Source of the DNA: SpSt-398 sp033762195
GTDB lineage: Bacteria; Bacteroidota; Bacteroidia; Chitinophagales; Chitinophagaceae
Assembly (NCBI GenBank): GCA_033762195.1
Contig: JANRLV010000038.1
Span: 1 to 30,445, forward strand
Length of the DNA stretch: 30,445 bases
Direction of reading: 5' to 3'
Both the position numbers and the translations under genes were made by a program. Each line of letters begins with the position of its first letter. The stretch's first letter is position 1. Under the pieces are notes generated by a model, which saw only the letters and a program-made list of their open reading frames with translations, did no database searches and was not told the origin of the DNA. Positions 9,346-15,654 of this stretch are shown here, piece after piece.

Positions 9346-10299
9346 ATGAAAAAAATTGGTATCCTGTTTGGAAAAGAAAGGTCCTTCCCCATGGCCTTTG
9401 TGGAACGCGTCAACAGCAAAGGGGTTCCGGGTGTGATGGCGGAGCCCGTCCGCATCGACAAGGCCATGCAAGGTGAACATTGCGGGTATGATGTGATCAT
9501 TGACAGGATATCGCAGGATGTCCCTTTTTACCGGACCTTCCTGAAAAATGCAGCAGTCACCGGCACCGCTGTCATCAACAATCCTTTTTGGTGGAGTGCG
9601 GATGACAAGTACTTTAATAACTGTCTGATGACGAAAGTAGGGGTTCCTGTTCCCAAGACAGCCATCCTTCCTTCCCGTGATCATCCGGATGATACAACCG
9701 GTGAATCTTTTAGCAACCTGGCCTATCCGCTTGATTGGGAAAACATTTTTAGTTATGTAGGTTTCCCTGCTTATATGAAACCCTTTGCCGGAGGCGGATG
9801 GAAAAATGTTTACCGACTCGCCAATAAAGATGAGTTCTTTGAAAAGCATGCAGAGACGGGTCAACTGGTGATGCTGTTACAGGAAGAGATCGTCTTTGAA
9901 GAATATTACCGCTGTTATTGCATTGGCGGAAAGCATGTACGCATCATGCCGTATGAGCCCCGCAACCCGCACCATCTCCGTTATGTGGCCTCCTTCTCTC
10001 CTTCAGAAGAAAGATACCGTCAGATGGAAGAGATCGTGCTGCGGATCAATGCCTACCTTGGGTATGACTTCAACACCGTAGAACTCGCGCTCCGTGATGG
10101 GGTACCGTATGCGATCGATTTTTGCAACCCCGCTCCCGATGCGGAAAGAACCAGTGTCGGAGAAGAGAATTTTGAGTGGGTGGTAGAAACCGCGGCTAAT
10201 TATGCCATCGAAAAAGCACTGACTGCCGAACCAGGAAAGGATAATTTGACCTGGGGTGAATATGTACGGAGAGGAGCGAATCATCAACCATTAATATAG
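9346..10299 (+). CDS. ATP-grasp carboxylate-amine ligase (RimK-like)
   Basis: This is a predicted ATP-dependent ligase that forms an amide through an acyl-phosphate. It has ATP-grasp landmarks: a lysine before a flexible glycine loop (YMKPFAGGGWKNVY, K145 and 149-153), a hinge region (MLLQEEIVFEEYY, 176-188) and the metal-binding end DFCNPAPD (D258, N261). The N-terminal 80 residues form a pre-ATP-grasp domain beginning KKIGILFGKERSFP. The length is 317 aa. The gene lies 75 bases upstream of a GCS2/YbdK-type ligase and both are on the plus strand. That pairing recurs in predicted amidoligase systems making small peptides or modified amino acids. The substrate cannot be deduced, and the sequence is not close to D-Ala-D-Ala ligase or glutathione synthetase as I know them. 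Confidence 0.8.
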   Translation: MKKIGILFGKERSFPMAFVERVNSKGVPGVMAEPVRIDKAMQGEHCGYDVIIDRISQDVPFYRTFLKNAAVTGTAVINNPFWWSADDKYFNNCLMTKVGVPVPKTAILPSRDHPDDTTGESFSNLAYPLDWENIFSYVGFPAYMKPFAGGGWKNVYRLANKDEFFEKHAETGQLVMLLQEEIVFEEYYRCYCIGGKHVRIMPYEPRNPHHLRYVASFSPSEERYRQMEEIVLRINAYLGYDFNTVELALRDGVPYAIDFCNPAPDAERTSVGEENFEWVVETAANYAIEKALTAEPGKDNLTWGEYVRRGANHQPLI

Positions 10300-10360
10300 G
10301 TGAGAGATGACAGATGACAGAAGACCGATGACGGTCATCTGTCATCTGTCATCAGTCATC
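10300..10360. repeat. Array C: inverted heptad array (GATGACA / TGTCATC)
   Basis: After the ATP-grasp stop come GTGAGA, GATGACA, GATGACA, GAAGACC and GATGACG, then the reverse orientation: GTCATC, TGTCATC, TGTCATC and AGTCATC. The centre is the near-perfect palindrome GATGACGGTCATC (10327-10339). The whole spacer before the YbdK gene would fold into one hairpin and would be part of that gene's leader if the two genes are cotranscribed. Confidence 0.9.
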
Positions 10361-10374
10361 CCAGATCCCATAAT

Positions 10375-11484
10375 ATGAACATCAACTACAAATCCTTCAC
10401 TCTCGGAGTAGAAGAAGAATACATGGTGATCGATCCCGAAACCAGGGAACTGAAGAGCCATGAGCAAAAGATCGTCCAGGAAGGGCAAAAAGTGATCAAA
10501 GACAAGGTCAAGGCCGAGATGCACCAGGCCGTGGTGGAAGTAGGAACGGATATCTGCCGCGATGTGGATGAAGCCTTTGAAGATGTGGCCACCTTGCGTA
10601 AAACCATTCACGGTATTGCCGACAAGATCGGGTTGGCCGTGGGAGCCGCAGGTACGCATCCTTTTAGTCATTGGGAAAGACAGTTGATCACCGACCATGT
10701 CCGGTATAATGAGATCGTCAATGAACTTCAGGAAGCTGCCCGGAGCAACCTGATCTTTGGGCTTCATGTACACGTGGGGATGGAAACGCGGGAAATGGCC
10801 ATGCATATCGCCAACTCTACCCGGTATTTCCTGCCACATATCTATGCCCTTAGCGCCAATAGCCCTTTTTGGGAAGGGCGTCAAACCGGATACCGTTCGT
10901 ATCGTACCAAGGTGTTTGACAAATTTCCCCGTACCGGGATCCCTGAAGTATTTGAAAGCATCGAGGCCTACGATAATTATATCAAACTACTGGTCAAGAC
11001 CAATTGCATTGATAATGCCAAAAAGATCTGGTGGGATATCCGTGTGCACCCCTTTTTCAATACCGTTGAATTTCGCATTTGTGATGTGCCCATGACGGTG
11101 AATGAAACCATTGCACTCGCTTCTCTATTCCAGGCCATTTGCGCGAAGATCTACAAACTAAGAACCCAGAACATCAATTTCATTCAATATTCGAGACACC
11201 TTATCAACGAAAATAAATGGCGCGCCAGCCGGTATGGTATCGATGGGCGCCTGATCGATTTTGGTAAAGAGGAAGAGGTCAATACCCGTGTACTGATCTA
11301 TGAACTGCTCGACTTTGTGGATGATGTGGTAGACCACCTGGGTAGCCGTCACCGGCTGGCCTATGTACACAAGATCCTTGAGCATGGTACCGGAGCCGAC
11401 AGACAGATCGCCGTGTTCAATGAAACAAAAAACCTCATCAGCGTCGTCGATTATATCAAAGATCAATACCTTGCAGGTCTTTAA
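10375..11484 (+). CDS. ybdK: Carboxylate-amine ligase, glutamate-cysteine ligase type 2 family (YbdK-like)
   Basis: The family makes gamma-glutamyl or similar amides with ATP; E. coli YbdK has only weak gamma-glutamylcysteine ligase activity, so the real substrates are often unknown. Visible hallmarks are the GVEEEYMVID metal/ATP motif (11-20), VEVGTDICRDVDEA, the GLHVHVG strand with paired histidines, NSPFWEGRQTGYRSYR, WWDIRVHPFFNTVEFRICD and ENKWRASRYGIDG. The length of 369 aa matches YbdK closely. It follows the ATP-grasp ligase and precedes the methionine sulfoxide reductase gene by 12 bases, so these three probably form an operon. The symbol is given by family resemblance. Confidence 0.88.
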   Translation: MNINYKSFTLGVEEEYMVIDPETRELKSHEQKIVQEGQKVIKDKVKAEMHQAVVEVGTDICRDVDEAFEDVATLRKTIHGIADKIGLAVGAAGTHPFSHWERQLITDHVRYNEIVNELQEAARSNLIFGLHVHVGMETREMAMHIANSTRYFLPHIYALSANSPFWEGRQTGYRSYRTKVFDKFPRTGIPEVFESIEAYDNYIKLLVKTNCIDNAKKIWWDIRVHPFFNTVEFRICDVPMTVNETIALASLFQAICAKIYKLRTQNINFIQYSRHLINENKWRASRYGIDGRLIDFGKEEEVNTRVLIYELLDFVDDVVDHLGSRHRLAYVHKILEHGTGADRQIAVFNETKNLISVVDYIKDQYLAGL

Positions 11485-11496
11485 TTTTTGAATCAT

Positions 11497-11970
11497 ATGG
11501 CAGAAGACCTCATCGTTGCAAAAGGCACCAAGGAAGAACAATACAAAACCCTTATACCACAGATCGCCGCTCTGATCGAAGGTGAACCTGATCTGGTGGC
11601 CAATCTCGCCAATATCACGGCTGCACTCAAAGAGCAGTTTGGTTGGTTATGGGCCGGATTTTACCTCGTAAAAGACAATGAACTCGTTTTAGGGCCTTTC
11701 CAGGGACCCATCGCCTGTACACGGATACGGAAAGGAAAAGGAGTCTGTGGTACGAGCTGGGAAAAAGGGCAAACCCTCATTGTAGAGGATGTAGAAAAAT
11801 TCCCGGGTCATATCGCCTGCAGCAGCCTGTCACGGTCGGAGATCGTAGTGCCTTTGTGGAAGGATGGAAACGTGATCGGCGTACTGGATGTAGACAGCGA
11901 ACACCTGGCTCATTTTGACGCCACAGACCAGCTATACCTGGAGCAAATCGTTGCAGGGATTATTTTTTAA
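11497..11970 (+). CDS. msrC: Free methionine-(R)-sulfoxide reductase, GAF domain
   Basis: It reduces free L-methionine-R-sulfoxide using thioredoxin-type thiols. It is a single GAF domain of 157 aa. The three functional cysteines are present: C74 (IACTR), C84 (KGVCGTSW) and C108 (HIACSSLSRSEIVVP). Their spacing of 10 and 24 residues is the same as in the E. coli enzyme (84, 94, 118). I start at the ATG at 11497, 12 bases after the YbdK stop; a TTG three codons upstream is less likely. The position behind a gamma-glutamyl-ligase-like gene suggests a shared role in thiol or redox metabolism, but this is inference. Confidence 0.93.
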   Translation: MAEDLIVAKGTKEEQYKTLIPQIAALIEGEPDLVANLANITAALKEQFGWLWAGFYLVKDNELVLGPFQGPIACTRIRKGKGVCGTSWEKGQTLIVEDVEKFPGHIACSSLSRSEIVVPLWKDGNVIGVLDVDSEHLAHFDATDQLYLEQIVAGIIF

Positions 11971-12003
11971 ATGATTAATTTTGAAAAGAGGCCACCTACC
12001 AAA

Positions 12004-12045
12004 AGCTAATAGCTATTAGCTAACAGCTATTAGCTTTAAGTTAAG
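12004..12045. repeat. Array D: six AGCTNNN heptads forming a hairpin
   Basis: Consecutive 7-base units are AGCTAAT, AGCTATT, AGCTAAC, AGCTATT, AGCTTTA and AGTTAAG. The array contains a perfect 13-base inverted repeat (12002-12014 with 12025-12037) and a 10-base loop that itself contains the palindrome TTAGCTAA. It ends 8 bases before the desaturase start codon, so it could control that gene's leader or terminate the upstream operon. Confidence 0.88.
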
Positions 12046-12053
12046 TCACATTT

Positions 12054-13106
12054 ATGAAACAACTGAACCCCATACAGGACCCTGTTTACCACCAACCCGA
12101 ATCCTTCTCGGCATATGAACGGTTCTGGCTCAATTTCATGAACGATAAAAGAGACCTCTCTTTTCTGCATTTGCTCACCCTGATTCACCTCACCGTCATA
12201 CCACTGGGATTGATCCTTTTCACCCCACTCTTCCAGGGATATTGGTGGTGGATCGCCTATGTAGTATGGTTCTTTTTGGCGCAGATCCGGTTGCGTGGCC
12301 CCTTTGGACTTATGTTGCATAATATTTCGCACCGGAGGCTATTTAAAAAGAAATTCAACTGGCTCAATAAATATGTGATCTGGTTTGTATGCCCCTTCTT
12401 TGGCCATACCCCGGAGACCTATTTTGCTCACCACGTGGGTATGCACCATGAAGAAAATAATATGCCGGATGATGCCAGCAGTACACTCCCCTACCAACGC
12501 GACTCCTGGAAGGATTTTTTAAAATACTATATCAACTTCCTGTTCCTGGGTTTTCGGGACACCTTCGTTTACCTTTTTACACGTAAGAAGAAGAAATATT
12601 ACGTCAACCTGACCCTGGGAGAAATGACCTTCTATGCCGTTAGCATCGGGCTTTGCTTTGTCAACCTAAAGGCGGCACTTTGGGTATTGATCATCCCCTT
12701 CCTGGTATCCAGGCTCATCATGATGCTGGGCAACTGGACCCAACATGCTTTTGTGGATCCCCATGAACCCGAAAACATGTACAAGAATTGTTTCAATTGT
12801 ATCAATACGAATTATAACACCAAATGCTGGAATGACGGATATCATCTTATCCATCACCTCAAGCCAGGCATTCACTATACCGATATGCCCGTATTGTTCC
12901 TCAAAGAAAAAGAGAACATCGCGCGGGAAAAATCACTGGTATTCGATGGGGTACATTACCTCCATCTCTTTCTTTATCTGATGACCAGGCGGTATGATAA
13001 AATGGCCCGCCATCTCGTCAATATTGAAAACAGTTTTTCCTCGGAGGAAGAAGCCATAAAAGTGCTTAAGGAAAGAACGGGTAAGTTTCGCCTGAAAGCC
13101 GCCTGA
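12054..13106 (+). CDS. Membrane fatty acid desaturase family protein
   Basis: This is a predicted di-iron membrane enzyme that desaturates or hydroxylates an acyl chain. Three histidine clusters are visible: HNISH (H89, H93), AHHVGMHH (H126, H127, H131, H132) and HLIHHLKPG (H264, H267, H268). Hydrophobic spans lie at about 38-60, 64-80, 105-118, 158-172, 192-206 and 208-226. The length is 350 aa. The substrate could be a fatty acyl lipid or another long-chain compound; the His pattern does not settle regiospecificity. It stands about 80 bases after the redox operon and 13 bases before the GNAT reading frame. A lysine-rich patch (178-181) faces the presumed cytosolic side. Confidence 0.82.
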   Translation: MKQLNPIQDPVYHQPESFSAYERFWLNFMNDKRDLSFLHLLTLIHLTVIPLGLILFTPLFQGYWWWIAYVVWFFLAQIRLRGPFGLMLHNISHRRLFKKKFNWLNKYVIWFVCPFFGHTPETYFAHHVGMHHEENNMPDDASSTLPYQRDSWKDFLKYYINFLFLGFRDTFVYLFTRKKKKYYVNLTLGEMTFYAVSIGLCFVNLKAALWVLIIPFLVSRLIMMLGNWTQHAFVDPHEPENMYKNCFNCINTNYNTKCWNDGYHLIHHLKPGIHYTDMPVLFLKEKENIAREKSLVFDGVHYLHLFLYLMTRRYDKMARHLVNIENSFSSEEEAIKVLKERTGKFRLKAA

Positions 13107-13119
13107 CCAACCATTCCCC

Positions 13120-13610
13120 ATGCTATCCGACATTTTGATAAGACCGATACGCCCAGGTGATAACCCCGCTATCGCCCGTATCATTCGTGACAGTCTTACC
13201 GAGTTTGGTGCCAACCGGCCGGGCACGGTTTACTATGATCCTACAACAGATGCCCTCTTTGAGTTATTTCAACAGGAAAGATCAGCTTACTGGGTAGCTG
13301 AATTAGCGGACCGAATAGTGGGCGGTGCCGTATCTTCCCAACGCCTGGCCTGCCGGGTGATACCTGTGAACTGGTTAAAATGTACCTGGTGCCCGAAGTC
13401 CGTGGTATGGGTTTAGGTAAAAAAATGATTGAAACCTGTTTCGATAACGCCCGTGAAATGGGATATAAAAATATCTATCTCGAAACCATGCCCGAATTGG
13501 AAAAAGCAGTGAAAGTGTATGAGAAATTAGGATTTGAATATTTACCAGGGCCCTTGGGGAATAGCGGACACTTTGGTTGCGGGAAATGGATGTTGAAAGC
13601 GATTGTTTAA
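13120..13610 (+). pseudogene. GNAT-family N-acetyltransferase broken by a single-base frameshift
   Basis: The first frame (from the ATG at 13120) gives an ordinary GNAT N-terminus (ILIRPIRPGDNPAIARII) and is lost after VGGA. The other frame gives the acetyl-CoA loop and C-terminus (LVPEVRGMGLGKKMIE, then YLETMPELEKAVKVYEKLGFEYL). Restoring one G at about 13329-13331 (GCCGTATC to GCCGGTATC) joins them into one protein of about 163 aa reading GGAGIFPTPGLPGDTCELVKMYLVPE. That is exactly the expected GNAT order. The acetyl-CoA motif is R-G-x-G-x-G-like (RGMGLGK). Either the gene was recently inactivated or a base is missing in the assembly; codon use on both sides of the break is normal. The substrate is unknown. 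Confidence 0.85.
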
Positions 13611-13634
13611 TTGCCCGTAAAGCTTGCCTGAAAA

Positions 13635-14252
13635 CTATACCGGAGAAACCTCATAGACCGGACTGAACAAATAAGCGCGCCCGGTTTTCACTTCCACACA
13701 CATATATCTTTTTCGTTGTTTCGCGCCTCGTTGAAAAACACGGCCATCTTCCAATTTAAACAAGGCTTTATCCTCGAGCTCCTCCACCAGTTTGCGGCCA
13801 TTGGTTTGTTTATCATATCTTCTCAGGATACGGATCAACCCATCTTCCGCACAACTGCTGGCAGCAGGGCTTCCCAATATGCGGTGGAGTTCTGCCTCAA
13901 TATCCGGCGGAAATAATTTTCGCTGGAGAAAACGCGCCAACAAATGAGAGAAAATTTGTTGCCATTCTTTTCCATGGGCCTGTACCCGGTGCTGGTATTT
14001 TTCAAACACCACGAGGTGGGCGATCTCATGCAGGGTCGTGATCAGGAAGGCATAAGGATTCAGATTGCCATTGACACTGATCCGGTGATTTTGCATATCG
14101 GTTTTGTGGCGGTAGTCACCCAATACCGTTTTTCTTTCCCGGGCAATGGTAAGATGGACTTTGTATTGATGCAGGAAGGCGGATACCTCTTCATAGGTAC
14201 CCGGGGGAAGAAAGGAGCGTAAACTATCGAGCGGTACTTCTTTTTTAGCCAT
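13635..14252 (-). CDS. SprT-like zinc metalloprotein
   Basis: This is a predicted zinc-dependent metalloprotease-like domain of the SprT/Spartan fold. The active-site helix is HEIAH (75-79) with a likely third ligand H93 in QAHGKEW, the usual SprT arrangement. The length is 205 aa. The C-terminal part is lysine/arginine-rich (KQRKRYMCVEVKTGRAYLFSPVYEV) and may bind nucleic acid or act as a small zinc-ribbon-like tail, but I see no complete Cys4 set. The start overlaps the stop of the upstream four-TM gene by 8 bases, so the two are probably translationally coupled. It is the last gene of the bactofilin operon. It converges with the GNAT gene. Confidence 0.85.
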   Translation of the reverse strand: MAKKEVPLDSLRSFLPPGTYEEVSAFLHQYKVHLTIARERKTVLGDYRHKTDMQNHRISVNGNLNPYAFLITTLHEIAHLVVFEKYQHRVQAHGKEWQQIFSHLLARFLQRKLFPPDIEAELHRILGSPAASSCAEDGLIRILRRYDKQTNGRKLVEELEDKALFKLEDGRVFQRGAKQRKRYMCVEVKTGRAYLFSPVYEVSPV

Positions 14253-14658
14253 GCTTCTTGAGCTTCGACAATTTCATCAGGCCCGCCACCTCAAAAAAGG
14301 TATAGACCAGGTAAAGCCCCATACAAAAGAAAAGCGCGGGCTTGTTCAATTGTTCTTTGAATTTGGTGATATACACAAGGGCTGCCCCGGCAAACACGAT
14401 CAGTTTGATCATAAAACTGCCGTACACCGACCTGAAAAAAGCATGGTTATTCTTCGTGGTAAGTCCCTTACTGCCCAGCCAATAGGTCAGGAAAGTAACT
14501 GCAAACAACAGCAGGTTGCCGATGATGAGTACATCGGTGTCAAATCCGGCTTCTTTCCATCGGGCACCAAAAATCAGGAAAGCTGCGTTCAATACCATGA
14601 ACAGGATGATAGCCGGCATAAAAGGCCGGATCACCGGCCGGAAGGTGGAGGTTGACAT
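14245..14658 (-). CDS. Small four-TM membrane protein of the bactofilin operon
   Basis: 137 aa with four hydrophobic segments at about 13-31, 42-62, 77-96 and 108-125, short loops and a basic end (KLSKLKKHG). I do not recognise it with certainty. Its size, topology and place next to bactofilin recall small membrane proteins that accompany bactofilin and ATP-synthase assembly genes in other Bacteroidota, possibly DUF6168 or AtpI-like. No catalytic residues are evident. It begins 17 bases after bactofilin and overlaps the SprT-like gene. Confidence 0.7.
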   Translation of the reverse strand: MSTSTFRPVIRPFMPAIILFMVLNAAFLIFGARWKEAGFDTDVLIIGNLLLFAVTFLTYWLGSKGLTTKNNHAFFRSVYGSFMIKLIVFAGAALVYITKFKEQLNKPALFFCMGLYLVYTFFEVAGLMKLSKLKKHG

Positions 14659-14675
14659 GATTACGGTTGGTCTGT

Positions 14676-15110
14676 TTACTTGGCCAATTCCGACTCAGGT
14701 TCTTCTTCGCTGATCAATGAATGAGTGGAATGATTGGTTGCATTGCCCATATGGCACTGTCCGTTAAAGGTGGCGGTGGGTTCTACCTGCAATTTGGTGG
14801 CATAGAGGTTTCCTGATACCACACAATCGCCTCTTAACTGGAGGATATCTTTTACTTTGATATTTCCGGATACCCTGCCAACAATATCGGCCTGGTTACC
14901 TTCAATATCGCCTTCTACTACTCCGCTTGCCCCGATCACGATCTTGGCACTGCTCCGGATATTTCCGATAATGGTGCCATCGATCCGCAGATCGCTATTG
15001 CTGCTGATGTCCCCTTTTAGGGTAGTGCCCGAACCGATAAGGGTCGTGCCACTGCCGGTGCCATTTGTTTTTTCTGTGCTCATGGTTTCCCTGGATTTGG
15101 CGTTAAACAT
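14676..15110 (-). CDS. Bactofilin (polymer-forming cytoskeletal protein)
   Basis: Bactofilins polymerise without nucleotide into membrane-associated filaments that position cell-wall enzymes. The core (about residues 22-125) is a right-handed beta-helix of repeated short turns: TLKGDISSNSDLRIDGTIIGNI, then VVEGDIEGNQADIVGRVSGNI and VSGNLYATKLQVEPTATFNG. The flanking tails are short and polar, as usual for the family (144 aa). The gene starts 12 bases after a single-TM coiled-coil protein and lies in a divergent arrangement with the PorW/SprE-like gene. This fits a scaffold that links the wall and the secretion machinery. Confidence 0.93.
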   Translation of the reverse strand: MFNAKSRETMSTEKTNGTGSGTTLIGSGTTLKGDISSNSDLRIDGTIIGNIRSSAKIVIGASGVVEGDIEGNQADIVGRVSGNIKVKDILQLRGDCVVSGNLYATKLQVEPTATFNGQCHMGNATNHSTHSLISEEEPESELAK

Positions 15111-15122
15111 AGATATTTGGTT

Positions 15123-15512
15123 TCAATTGTCGAATTCATCCTTGGGTACTTCGATCAGGGTGGTATCCAATACCTGGTTCATATCCCCCCGCAACACTTT
15201 TTGTAACCCCTCAATAAACTGGGTCTGGTTCTTCACCACATTATTCAATGAATCAACCGTGTACTTCATTTCCCGGTTCTGTCGCTGCTGGCCAAAGTCT
15301 TCGTAACCAGGGATATAGTATTTCAACGGCGTAAAAACGATCAAAGCCACCGTCAGCCCCACCAACACTACAAAAATGGTGCTAAGCGTGACATAGACAC
15401 TTAATCGCGATAATTTAAAGGTGACCACTTCCTCATAAGTGTCATCATTCATGATGACCAGCCGGTAGCGGTTGCGGAGCCTTTTGAGCGTGGACACTTT
15501 CTCTGGTTTCAC
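15123..15512 (-). CDS. Single-TM coiled-coil protein, candidate bactofilin partner
   Basis: 129 aa with a GTG start at 15512, the first possible start since an in-frame stop lies four codons upstream. The order is a basic cytosolic N-terminus (LKRLRNRYRLVIMNDDTYEE), one transmembrane helix (about 39-63) and a periplasmic coiled coil (about 75-110) rich in Q, E and N. The N-terminal sequence resembles the part that precedes the peptidase domain in Bacteroidota M23 endopeptidases found beside bactofilin genes. The LytM/M23 domain itself is absent here; there are no HxxxD or HxH motifs. It could anchor bactofilin filaments or act as a regulator of a separate peptidase. It is the first gene of the operon. 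Confidence 0.75.
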   Translation of the reverse strand: MKPEKVSTLKRLRNRYRLVIMNDDTYEEVVTFKLSRLSVYVTLSTIFVVLVGLTVALIVFTPLKYYIPGYEDFGQQRQNREMKYTVDSLNNVVKNQTQFIEGLQKVLRGDMNQVLDTTLIEVPKDEFDN

Positions 15513-15615
15513 GTAGTTTGATTAGCGGTTAAAGTTAACAAAAATCGAACCTTTTATTCCCTTGTTAATCAAAAATTTATAATGAAAAAAATCGGGGGTT
15601 GGACATAATAAAATA

Positions 15616-15647
15616 TTTGATTTTCAGTTATTAAGAATTTAGATTTG
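15616..15647 (+). promoter_or_regulatory. Consensus Bacteroidota promoter directly before the PorW/SprE-like gene
   Basis: TTTG at 15616-15619, a 20-base spacer, and TAGATTTG at 15640-15647. Both elements match the consensus exactly. The start codon follows after only seven bases, so the leader would be about 0-4 bases. Confidence 0.7.
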
Positions 15648-15654
15648 GCCGGAA

